Positions 6,865-13,387 of a DNA stretch of 18,890 nt are shown in pieces (the stretch's first letter is position 1; each line of letters begins with the position of its first letter). Where the stretch lies: positions 1-18,890 of the forward strand of contig JALOPD010000046.1 in NCBI GenBank assembly GCA_025454075.1, written 5' to 3'. Both the position numbers and the translations under genes were made by a program. The DNA comes from Desulfobacterales bacterium (GTDB taxonomy: Bacteria; Desulfobacterota; Desulfobacteria; Desulfobacterales; UBA2174_A). The notes below the pieces were generated by a model. It saw only the letters and a list, made by a program, of their open reading frames with translations, was not told the origin of the DNA and did not search any database.

Positions 6865-8871
6865 TCAGGCGCCGCCCGGTGCGCGCGGAAATGCCGCCGG
6901 CCTCTCGCCCGGGCGCGGCGCCCCTCGGGAAGGAGTGCCTTGTGAGGGCGCGGGGCGCTTGGCATCGGCCGCCGGTTTGTTCGGTTCAAAGCGCTCCGGC
7001 GCTCTAACCCCTCGTTCCACCCGCTGCGGCGAACGTTCCTCCATCCGATTAGGCGCAAATCGCCCGGCCGGCCCTCCCGCTTGTTGCCGAGCCGGGGGCC
7101 GGGAACCTTCGATGCGATGTTGAGGAGGCGAGGGCGATGCCTTTTCCCGGGCAGCGCCTGGGTCCGGCCGGCCCGGGTACCCGGTTCGTTCGGAGGGCCC
7201 CAGCTTCTGCGACGGCCGGGGCTGCTGCTGCGGCTGCCGGTGCACCACCGGTGGCTGAGGCTCGGGGTATCGGCGCACGTTTTCCATCTTGGGAGGCGCC
7301 GACTGCTGCGCGCGGCCGGCCTCGGGGCGCCGTTGGTCAGCGCTCTGTCCATAGGGCGGGCGAGGTGCTCTCACGGCATTCTCACGGGCCTGAAACCGGG
7401 ATCTCGGAACCTCTTGCGTGACGGCCTTGGGGGACCCCGCGGCACCCGGCTTCCACTCGCGTCGTTCGGCCGAGCCGTCTGAGACGGTCGGGCGAGAGGT
7501 CGCCACCGGACGTTTAATGTCCTTCTCAGGTGGACGGAGGTTGTCTCTGTACGCGGGTCCAAAGCCTCCCGGCGTTTCTTTCACCCGGGGGCCGGAGCGC
7601 ATCGGCTGAAAGTCTCCTGCGTCCACACGGGTGAATCGTTCCTTCCCAAGACCGCCGCCCCGAAAATGGTCCTCATGCACGCCCACCACGGCGTTGCGCA
7701 CTCGGGCGTTGCGGTAGTCATGAATGTGCTCAGCCTGCACGACGGTGGTGCGGTGCACCACCACGTTGTTCACGACGCGGGGCCCGCCCCAGCCGCCCCA
7801 CCACGGCCGATGAATGAAGCCCGGCCGACCCCACCAGGGAACACAGGGCTCGCCCCAGCCCAGGGCCACCCAGCCGACGACCGGCCGGCTGCTGCCGAAG
7901 AAGGCCACAAGGGCCGGGCTGTAGACCGGCCGCACCACCCGGGGACCCGGCGCCCAGCACCAGGAGCGGCCCACGTGGACCCAGCGGCCGTAGTGATAGG
8001 GCGCCCAACCCCAGGGGGCGGTGTCCACCCAGGTCCAGCCGTAGTATGGGTCCTGCACCCAGCTGCCCGTGCTGTAAGGAACCCACCCGTCGGGAACTCC
8101 CGCAGGTTCCCACACGGGGCCGTAGTCGGGGACCTCGCGCCACTGACCGTAGCGGTCGAGATCGCTTGTCCCATAGACTCCGGGCGGAACATAGCGGGCG
8201 CTCGCCGCCTCCAGCAATGCGTCGGTGCGCGCGTAGTTCCAGCTGTCCCAGGCATCGAGGGGCGGGGCCGGGTAGGACGAGACCTCTGGGCGGCCCGTGC
8301 CTTCGATGGCCACCTCTTCATCCGGGGATATGCCGAAAGGAGCCCCGTCGACCGGGGTGGCGAGAGCACGGCCTCCGCGCCGGGCGGAAAATGTGGTGCG
8401 CTCCCCCGCGACGTTCAGGCGGTAGTAGCCGGCATAGGCGATGGTGAAGGCCGCGCTCGGCGTGCCCACCTCCACCGTGTGCCCGGGTTCCAGCGTGCGC
8501 ACGTCAAACGCAACGTGGCCGGCCGTCACGTCGAATTGGAGATGTTCGGGATCCTGGTTGGTAAGTTCGATCCGGGTATCCGCCCAGGCGCGCGCGAAGG
8601 CACGGTCTCCGACCTGGATCTCCAGGTTGCCCGTGGAACCCGTGCGGAGCCGGTCGCCGGGGGACAAAGGCATGTTGATCTGTGCCGGGGCCCAATCCCC
8701 GGCTCCGGGACGGAAAAACGACACGTCGCCGTCGACAAAGCCCAGGCGGGGAGGCGTAAGGCCTATGGCATCCTGTTGAGGCTCCGGTGCGCCCATCTCC
8801 TGCGCGCCGAGCCTTTCAGCCGGAAACAAACCGAACATCAGTGTGATGAGAAATCCCACCATGGTGCGCAT
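6865..8871 (-). CDS. Secreted FecR-like/DUF6600 protein with Pro/Arg-rich tail
   Basis: The protein has 668 residues. A signal peptide (1-24, ending LGAQ) is followed by a FecR-like beta-rich domain (about 45-130: GDVSFFRPG, LSPGDRLRTGSTGNLEI, AGHVAFDVR). Next is a DUF6600-type Trp/Tyr/Gly-rich region (about 235-365: YGQWREVPDYGPVWEP, PYYGWTWVDTAPWGWAPYHY, GRWVHVGRSWCWAPGP). From about 430 to the end the sequence is Pro/Arg/Gln-rich and probably disordered. The start is supported by a Shine-Dalgarno, AAGGAGAGA, 5 bp before the ATG. FecR domains in regulators sense signals in the periplasm, but here there is no transmembrane anchor or sigma-factor partner, so a secreted or envelope structural role is more likely. 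The function of DUF6600 is not established. The high GC of this gene creates long mirror ORFs on the plus strand that are not genes. Confidence 0.93.
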   Translation of the reverse strand: MRTMVGFLITLMFGLFPAERLGAQEMGAPEPQQDAIGLTPPRLGFVDGDVSFFRPGAGDWAPAQINMPLSPGDRLRTGSTGNLEIQVGDRAFARAWADTRIELTNQDPEHLQFDVTAGHVAFDVRTLEPGHTVEVGTPSAAFTIAYAGYYRLNVAGERTTFSARRGGRALATPVDGAPFGISPDEEVAIEGTGRPEVSSYPAPPLDAWDSWNYARTDALLEAASARYVPPGVYGTSDLDRYGQWREVPDYGPVWEPAGVPDGWVPYSTGSWVQDPYYGWTWVDTAPWGWAPYHYGRWVHVGRSWCWAPGPRVVRPVYSPALVAFFGSSRPVVGWVALGWGEPCVPWWGRPGFIHRPWWGGWGGPRVVNNVVVHRTTVVQAEHIHDYRNARVRNAVVGVHEDHFRGGGLGKERFTRVDAGDFQPMRSGPRVKETPGGFGPAYRDNLRPPEKDIKRPVATSRPTVSDGSAERREWKPGAAGSPKAVTQEVPRSRFQARENAVRAPRPPYGQSADQRRPEAGRAQQSAPPKMENVRRYPEPQPPVVHRQPQQQPRPSQKLGPSERTGYPGRPDPGAAREKASPSPPQHRIEGSRPPARQQAGGPAGRFAPNRMEERSPQRVERGVRAPERFEPNKPAADAKRPAPSQGTPSRGAPRPGERPAAFPRAPGGA

Positions 8872-8996
8872 CTGCGTCTCTCCTTTTCGGTAATACTGAT
8901 CCGATTAGACGCCGCACCCATGCGCCCGGGTTACATCCGGAGGACGGTTTGAAATGCGAACAGCATGGGGATTTTATTTGTCAGCAAACCGCATGA

Positions 8997-9830
8997 TCAG
9001 ATAACATTCTGAAAAAGCTTTCCAAGCTGCTCGAGGTGTGATCGTTCTTCACCGGCAATCTGCATCAGCGAATCCCTGCTTTGCCCGGTTTTGGCCCGGT
9101 CGGCGGCGCGTTGGTAGAGGTCCAGGGCCTGCCCCTCGATCGCCATGGCGAGCGATATGACCTCCGCCGGGTTTTCAATGTTCGGCTGATAGCGCTGAAT
9201 GTAGTCTTCGGTCGTAAGCCCGCCCTCCATGGCCGGGGAGAAGGTTTTTTTCGCAAAATCCTCGCGGCTCACTTCGGCACCCGTGGCCCTGAGATATTCG
9301 CTGAAAATCCGGTCCTGATGCTTGACTTCAATGGTGGACAGCCTGGCGAACAACTTCCGCGCGTTCTCGCTCGTCACCCGTGGGGCCATCGACTCGTAAA
9401 AGCGACGCAGGCCTTCCTCCAGGCCATAGGCCACCACCAATGTCTCTTCCGGTGACTCCTTTCCCGTAAACAGGTCAAGGCCGAGGTCTTCGGGCCCGAC
9501 CGCCTTCCCGCTGTTCCAAGCCTTGATGCCGCCGGACAGATTGAAAACCTCTTTGAAGCCCTTCCCGGCCAGCACCTGGGAGGCCACCCGGCTGCGGCCG
9601 CCGATGGCGCAGTAGACGATGGCGGGCTTTTCCGGGTCGAGCTCGGAGAGCCGCGCCCCAAGATCCGCCAGGGGGATCAGCTTCGCGCCCGGAAGATGCT
9701 CGGCTTCGTACTCCTCGGGCTGACGCACGTCCAACAGAACAAATGCATCCGCGGCCGCGCGGTTCATGTAGTTTTTTGCGGCCGGCGCATCCAAAGATTT
9801 GACCGGTGTGAGAAACTGTTTCCAGCGCAT
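8997..9830 (-). CDS. Rhodanese-ferritin-like (rubrerythrin-type) fusion protein
   Basis: The protein has 277 residues in two domains. Residues about 10-110 are a rhodanese (DVRQPEEY, then active loop CAIGGRSR with Cys74), which transfers sulfane sulfur through a cysteine persulfide. Residues about 125-277 are a four-helix ferritin-like domain. It has the di-iron pattern: Glu138/139, Glu168-x2-His171 (EVKH), Glu232 (AIEGQ) and Glu262-x2-His265 (ERSH). No rubredoxin-type Cys4 module follows, so this is not a full rubrerythrin. It has no signal peptide and is likely cytoplasmic. It starts 15 bp after the MBL-fold hydrolase gene, so the two are probably one transcript. Together they suggest handling of persulfide or peroxide during sulfur stress. 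The substrate is unknown. Confidence 0.94.
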   Translation of the reverse strand: MRWKQFLTPVKSLDAPAAKNYMNRAAADAFVLLDVRQPEEYEAEHLPGAKLIPLADLGARLSELDPEKPAIVYCAIGGRSRVASQVLAGKGFKEVFNLSGGIKAWNSGKAVGPEDLGLDLFTGKESPEETLVVAYGLEEGLRRFYESMAPRVTSENARKLFARLSTIEVKHQDRIFSEYLRATGAEVSREDFAKKTFSPAMEGGLTTEDYIQRYQPNIENPAEVISLAMAIEGQALDLYQRAADRAKTGQSRDSLMQIAGEERSHLEQLGKLFQNVI

Positions 9831-9845
9831 TCAGGCCATCCTTTT

Positions 9846-10460
9846 TTATGAGATTGCTTTATCCTCTAAGTAATACCCGTATTCCTTTGCGTTCACGTTG
9901 TGACGCTTTTCCCACCCGAGCGTGGAGGAGGGGGTGGGGCCGTAGTCGTGGCCCGGCCAGACCACGGTGTCGTCGGGAAGGGTCATCAGGCGGCGTATGG
10001 AGGCCCCCAGGGTGGGGCGGTCTCCGCCCTTCAGGTCGGTGCGGCCGCTGTCTCCCACAAACAAAGTGTCGCCGGTGAAAAGGTTCCCCTCGGCATAGAG
10101 GCAGATGCCGCCCGGCGTATGGCCGGGGGTGTGAAACACCTTGAAAGTGATGTCTCCGACCCGCAGCTCCTGATCACCTGGGATGAGGATGTCCGCCTGC
10201 GGGACCGCCGCCGCTTCCAGGGCGTGGATGACGATCCGGGCGCCGGTCAAGGCTTTGAGCCTGGCGCTGCCGGCGGTGTGGTCCCCGTGGCCGTGGGTGT
10301 TGACGATGGTTTCGATGACGAGCCTTTCCTTTTGCGCCTCCGCAAGGACCCGGTCGACATCCGCACCGGGGTCGATCGCCATGGCCTTGCGGGTCTTCTC
10401 GCAGCCGACCAGGTAGCAGAAGTTGTCCATGTGGCCGACCTCGAGTTGCCTGATGATCAT
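9846..10460 (-). CDS. Metallo-beta-lactamase-fold hydrolase (glyoxalase II / persulfide dioxygenase-like)
   Basis: The protein has 204 residues and carries all the metal-binding motifs of the fold: THGHGDH (His56, His58, Asp60, His61), His114 in HTPGHTPGG, Asp131 in FTGDTLFVGDSGRTD, and His171 in WPGHDYG. The spacing allows two metals (Zn/Fe), as in glyoxalase II. The GRTD motif is shared with ETHE1-type persulfide dioxygenases, and the adjacent rhodanese gene makes a sulfur role plausible. The protein is shorter than typical glyoxalase II (about 250) because the C-terminal helical substrate domain is reduced, so hydroxyacylglutathione is not a safe substrate guess. The start is fixed by AGGAGG 6 bp upstream. 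A sigma70-type promoter (10539-10567) gives a leader of about 70 nt containing palindromes. It is the first gene of the two-gene unit. Confidence 0.93.
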   Translation of the reverse strand: MIIRQLEVGHMDNFCYLVGCEKTRKAMAIDPGADVDRVLAEAQKERLVIETIVNTHGHGDHTAGSARLKALTGARIVIHALEAAAVPQADILIPGDQELRVGDITFKVFHTPGHTPGGICLYAEGNLFTGDTLFVGDSGRTDLKGGDRPTLGASIRRLMTLPDDTVVWPGHDYGPTPSSTLGWEKRHNVNAKEYGYYLEDKAIS

Positions 10461-10489
10461 TTGTCGCCTCCTGCTAAAAACACTTCACT

Positions 10490-10525
10490 CTCCCAACTCT
10501 TGGGAGCGGCTTTCCAACCACCGCT
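10490..10525. repeat. Palindromes and REP-like element in the MBL leader
   Basis: A perfect 7-bp inverted repeat (CTCCCAA, 3-nt loop, TTGGGAG; 10490-10506) runs into TGGGAGCGGCTTTCCA (10501-10516). That 16-mer is identical to the reverse complement of 15025-15040. One arm of the second palindrome has decayed by two changes (AGCCGC to AACCAC). The element lies between the promoter at 10539-10567 and the start of the MBL gene, so it would be transcribed as leader RNA. Confidence 0.6.
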
Positions 10526-10538
10526 AATTTTTTAGGGT

Positions 10539-10567
10539 AAGATACGGCTATGCCCTGCGTGAGTCAA
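10539..10567 (-). promoter_or_regulatory. Sigma70-type promoter for the MBL/rhodanese unit
   Basis: On the minus strand TTGACT (10562-10567) is followed after exactly 17 bp by TATCTT (10539-10544). This is a 5/6 match to the -35 consensus and a 4/6 match to the -10. Transcription would start near 10532, giving a leader of about 70 nt before the MBL start at 10460. Confidence 0.65.
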
Positions 10568-10686
10568 CGGCCGGCAGACACACAATCGTTCTGGTAATTG
10601 CGGCACTTGATGTTCGCGGCGTTCGATCGTAATGTAACTTTTAATCGGTCCGATCAGACAACCAGATGCGGGGAGATAGAACATAG

Positions 10687-11310
10687 ATGGGCCTGCTCAG
10701 TCTTCTGCTAAACGACCCGGTCACTTTCATCCTGCTCTCCATCCCGCTGCTCTATTCCATCATCATCCACGAGCTGGCCCACGGATGGGTGGCGTACAAG
10801 ATGGGCGACCCGACCGCCAAGCATCTCGGCCGGCTGAGCCTCAACCCGCTCAAGCATCTCGAACCGGTCGGCACCCTGATGCTTTTTGTTTTCGGATTCG
10901 GCTGGGCGAAGCCGGTGCCGGTGAATTTCAGCAACCTGCGTGACGGCCGCAAGGGGTTTGTCTTCGTCTCGGCGGCCGGCATCGTCGCCAATACGCTTCT
11001 CGCCTTCACGGCCTTCCTCCTGAACCGTCTCCTTTCGCCCCCGCCGTCGGGGATCCTTGCGCCGCTTCTTTTTTACATGGCGCAGGTCAACATCATGCTG
11101 GCCGCATTCAACCTGATCCCGATCCCGCCGCTCGACGGCTCCAAAATCCTTATGGGCGTCACGTCCGGGGCCTTCCAGCGATTCCTGATCAGTCTTGAGC
11201 GGTACGGTTTTTTCATCATCATAGGCCTGCTCTATCTCGGGGTCCTCGACCCTCTCATCGCCTTCTTCCGCTGGGCGCTCCTGATGCTGATCCGGATGCT
11301 TTTGCCGTAA
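10687..11310 (+). CDS. Site-2 protease family (M50) membrane metalloprotease
   Basis: The protein has 207 residues and several transmembrane helices (about 10-33, 60-72, 90-115, 125-145, 170-200). The zinc motif HELAH (His28, Glu29, His32) lies in the first helix. The third ligand, Asp150, is in NLIPIPPLDG, the standard second motif of the family. FGFGWAKPVPVN is also typical of this compact clade. It lacks PDZ and CBS domains, so it is a minimal S2P-like protease. Such enzymes cut transmembrane segments, but the substrate cannot be told from the context because the neighbours are unrelated. A GGGGAG lies 11 bp before the ATG, slightly far. A hairpin terminator follows the stop. Confidence 0.93.
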   Translation: MGLLSLLLNDPVTFILLSIPLLYSIIIHELAHGWVAYKMGDPTAKHLGRLSLNPLKHLEPVGTLMLFVFGFGWAKPVPVNFSNLRDGRKGFVFVSAAGIVANTLLAFTAFLLNRLLSPPPSGILAPLLFYMAQVNIMLAAFNLIPIPPLDGSKILMGVTSGAFQRFLISLERYGFFIIIGLLYLGVLDPLIAFFRWALLMLIRMLLP

Positions 11311-11319
11311 CCCATTCCA

Positions 11320-11355
11320 GACCGCACCGGCGCGCGGCCGGTGGTGCGGGTCTTT
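11320..11355 (+). terminator. Terminator after the M50 protease gene
   Basis: A GC-rich imperfect stem pairs GACC-GCACC-GGC (from 11320) with GCC-GGTGGTGCGGGTC (to 11352) and is followed by TTTG. It starts 9 bp after the stop codon. The U-tract is short, so termination may be partial. Confidence 0.6.
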
Positions 11356-11409
11356 GTCTGATGGACTCTTAGCGGGGACAGGCGCTTTATCGAAGCGGCT
11401 AAATAAGTG

Positions 11410-11530
11410 CAACGGTGGCCGTTGTCAGGCGGATCGGGGTGCCCCGTACCACGATACGGGGGCATCCAGAAGGAGTTGAATTCACTGGATTCCGCCCCGG
11501 TTCGAGTCCGGGGTCAACCGGAATGACAAC
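11410..11530. repeat. Composite intergenic palindrome cluster (REP-like)
   Basis: Several inverted repeats are packed into 120 bp without a gene. They are CAACGG-TGG-CCGTTG (11410-11424), TGCCCCGTA with TACGGGGGCA (11440-11464, one bulge), ATCCAG with CTGGAT (11464-11490), and a nested hairpin. The nested hairpin has an outer stem ATTCCG/CGGAAT (11489-11494/11519-11524) and an inner stem CCCCGG/CCGGGG (11495-11500/11508-11513). The wording CTGGATTCCG...CCGGAATGAC matches a style of dispersed intergenic repeats seen in many proteobacterial genomes. That identification is from memory and needs a genome-wide search. Confidence 0.55.
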
Positions 11531-11574
11531 GTAAAGACAATTATGAGACCGTTAATACTTGCCGGAGCAATAAA

Positions 11575-12771
11575 TCAGAGGCTGAAGCGGCTTGATGCTT
11601 CCTCGACGATGTGGGCCGCAAAGCTGAAGGCGGAGGTGAAAGCGGGGGAGACGGCGTTGAGCACGTGGGTGGAATTTTCGGCGTGCTCGATGAGGAAGTC
11701 CATGACCAGCTCGTCGGTCTTGAGATTGAGCAGCTGGGCGCGGATGCCCGGCCGGCTGTAGTCCCCGAATCGCCCCGGGTCGAGGCGCTTGAGCAGCTTC
11801 CGCGACTCGGCGATGAAAAACCCCTTCCGGTACTTGCGCATTTCCTCAATAGCCAATCGCCTGAAGTTGAACCGGTTGAGCAGAAAAAGCTTGGCCTCGC
11901 GCGACAGGGTCTCGCCGAGCTCCCGCAGGCTGAAGCGGCTGCCGAAATCGTAGTTCTCCCGCCAGAAGGCCGGAATAGCGGTCGGCCCGATCTTGACGTG
12001 GCCGTCGACGGTCTTGGTGAAATGCACACCCAGAAAGGGGTTGAGCAGGTTCGGGACCGGGTACACATGGCGGCGGAGCAGGTCGTCGTCCCGGTACCGG
12101 AGGTAGATCCCCTTGAACGGGATCATGGTGAAATTCACGCCGGCGTTGAAGTGCCGGGCTACGACATCGGCATAGAGACCGGCGGCGTTGAAGAGGTGGC
12201 GGTACCCGATTTTTTCCCTGTCGGTGATGACGCAGTCTTTCCCCCGGCCCATGAATCGGCGTTCGAACAGGATCCGGACATTTTCCGGAAATCTGGAGGC
12301 AATGTGCCGGCAAACCTGCTTCGGGTCGACGGTGGACGTGGTGGGGGAGAATAGGGCGACTTGGTGCGTGCGGGCGTTGGGCTCGATCTCGTTCAACTCT
12401 TTTTCATCGATCAGCCGCACATCCACGCCGTTGCGGTCCCCGCGGCGTTTGAGCTCGTAGATGCCCTCGATCTCGGATTCGTCCGACGCCACCACCACCT
12501 TGCCGCAGCGGTTGATGGGCAGGCCGTTCTCCAGGCAGTAGTCGGTCGTTGCTCGGTTGCCGGCCAAGGTGAATTTGGCCTTCAGGCTGTCGGCCGAATA
12601 GTAGAAGCCGGCATGCAGCACCCCGCTGTTGCGGCCGCTGGCATGAAACGCGACCTCGTTCTCCTTTTCCAGGATGACGAGGCGCGAATCGGGGAAGCGC
12701 CGCGCGAGCTCCCGGCCGATGCTGAGCCCGATGATGCCTCCGCCGACGATCAAGAAGTCCGTTTTATTCAT
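11575..12771 (-). CDS. lhgO: L-2-hydroxyglutarate oxidase/dehydrogenase-type FAD enzyme
   Basis: This is a 398-residue protein of the DAO/GlpD FAD-dependent family. The dinucleotide-binding GGGIIG motif is at 10-15, and the family signature HASGRNSGVLHAGFYY is at 43-58, both diagnostic of LhgO (YgaF)-type enzymes. The full length matches the family (about 400). The reaction is oxidation of L-2-hydroxyglutarate to 2-oxoglutarate, probably feeding electrons to the quinone pool. The C-terminal end (SPAFTSAFSFAAHIVEE) is also typical. No partner gene is adjacent. There is no clear Shine-Dalgarno before the ATG, but a good sigma70-type promoter lies at 12818-12846. An in-family alternative is another 2-hydroxyacid oxidase. 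Confidence 0.9.
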   Translation of the reverse strand: MNKTDFLIVGGGIIGLSIGRELARRFPDSRLVILEKENEVAFHASGRNSGVLHAGFYYSADSLKAKFTLAGNRATTDYCLENGLPINRCGKVVVASDESEIEGIYELKRRGDRNGVDVRLIDEKELNEIEPNARTHQVALFSPTTSTVDPKQVCRHIASRFPENVRILFERRFMGRGKDCVITDREKIGYRHLFNAAGLYADVVARHFNAGVNFTMIPFKGIYLRYRDDDLLRRHVYPVPNLLNPFLGVHFTKTVDGHVKIGPTAIPAFWRENYDFGSRFSLRELGETLSREAKLFLLNRFNFRRLAIEEMRKYRKGFFIAESRKLLKRLDPGRFGDYSRPGIRAQLLNLKTDELVMDFLIEHAENSTHVLNAVSPAFTSAFSFAAHIVEEASSRFSL

Positions 12772-12817
12772 GCGAGGCTGAATTCACTCAGAGGGTAGGG
12801 AACCTTATGCACTGGGG

Positions 12818-12846
12818 ATAAGATAAACTGATTACGCGAATGTCAA
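12818..12846 (-). promoter_or_regulatory. Sigma70-type promoter for lhgO
   Basis: A perfect TTGACA on the minus strand (12841-12846) is followed after 17 bp by TCTTAT (12818-12823), a 4/6 match. A TATCTT at 15-bp spacing is an alternative -10. The expected start is about 40 bp before the lhgO ATG. Confidence 0.6.
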
Positions 12847-12863
12847 TAAAAGGTTGCTGCGAG

Positions 12864-13097
12864 CTAAGGGGTGCCCTGAGGTCCGTCGTCATTTGAGTTT
12901 GAAACCCTACCGGAGTTGCGATGCCTGCCGGCGTGTTCCGAATCTCCATCCATCATGGCGGATTCATGAACCGATGGCATGTCCATTTTGTCCATTGAAT
13001 TCTCTTCGCGCTTTGACGAAGCGAGCAGACCGGCAACCACGACCCCGATGTTGGCGCCGACGATCAATCCGATTATCAAGCCTATCCAAAAGTTCAT
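12864..13097 (-). CDS. Small single-pass membrane protein with glycine zipper (77 aa)
   Basis: The N-terminus is one transmembrane helix (about 3-26) with a glycine-spaced face (GLIIGLIVGANIGVVVAG), a pattern that promotes helix packing or oligomers. The rest (27-77) is polar, with Met/Asp/His-rich wording (MDKMDMP, MMDGDSEHAGRH) and no recognised domain. Similar short proteins with this type of helix are common hypotheticals. No good Shine-Dalgarno precedes the ATG, but a convincing promoter lies upstream (13190-13217). The gene ends about 20 bp beyond the lhgO -35 hexamer. The His/Met/Asp-rich tail might bind metal, which is speculative. Confidence 0.6.
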   Translation of the reverse strand: MNFWIGLIIGLIVGANIGVVVAGLLASSKREENSMDKMDMPSVHESAMMDGDSEHAGRHRNSGRVSNSNDDGPQGTP

Positions 13098-13189
13098 TCA
13101 AATAGAGACCGGGCCATCAGCATTTCCCACCGCCAACCCACCCGCTTGCCTCAACATGGTGTATCTGCCGAATGGTCACTCGCGAAATA

Positions 13190-13217
13190 AATATAAATCG
13201 ACATAAAAACATATCAA
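13190..13217 (-). promoter_or_regulatory. Promoter for the 77-aa membrane protein
   Basis: On the minus strand TTGATA (13212-13217) is separated by 16 bp from TATATT (13190-13195); each is a 5/6 match to consensus. It sits in an AT-rich island (about 13185-13235) inside GC-rich DNA. A second ATATCAA copy starts 13 bp from the first (13211-13217 and 13224-13230), a possible operator. The leader would be about 85 nt. Confidence 0.5.
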
Positions 13218-13342
13218 TATTTTATATCAAGCCTATCGTCAACCACAAAACCTGAGGTGAATCCAAACCACAAAAGCAAGTGAAAAGGCAGGTGTAAGAC
13301 CCGGGTTTAAGCAAAGCCTGAAAATGCCGATAGATCAAAGAG

Positions 13343-13366
13343 GGCGGCCGCGGGCCGCCGCATTTT
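13343..13366 (+). promoter_or_regulatory. GC-rich hairpin upstream of the 519-aa gene
   Basis: A perfect 7-bp stem GGCGGCC-GCG-GGCCGCC (13343-13359) is followed by GCATTTTAA. It looks like a terminator but no plus-strand gene precedes it, so it may be a leader attenuator or insulator for the gene that starts at 13388. Confidence 0.4.
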
Positions 13367-13387
13367 AACCGATGATGGAACGTTGGC

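Noticed and set aside
7666..8952. Plus-strand open frame (428 codons) opposite the FecR/DUF6600 gene
   Set aside because: It is antisense to a gene with signal peptide, clear motifs and Shine-Dalgarno; its His/Arg/Gly-rich text is a GC artefact.
11495..11513. Possible tRNA gene, from a perfect T-arm
   Set aside because: There is no D-arm, anticodon arm or matching acceptor strand within 90 bp upstream, nor on the reverse strand.
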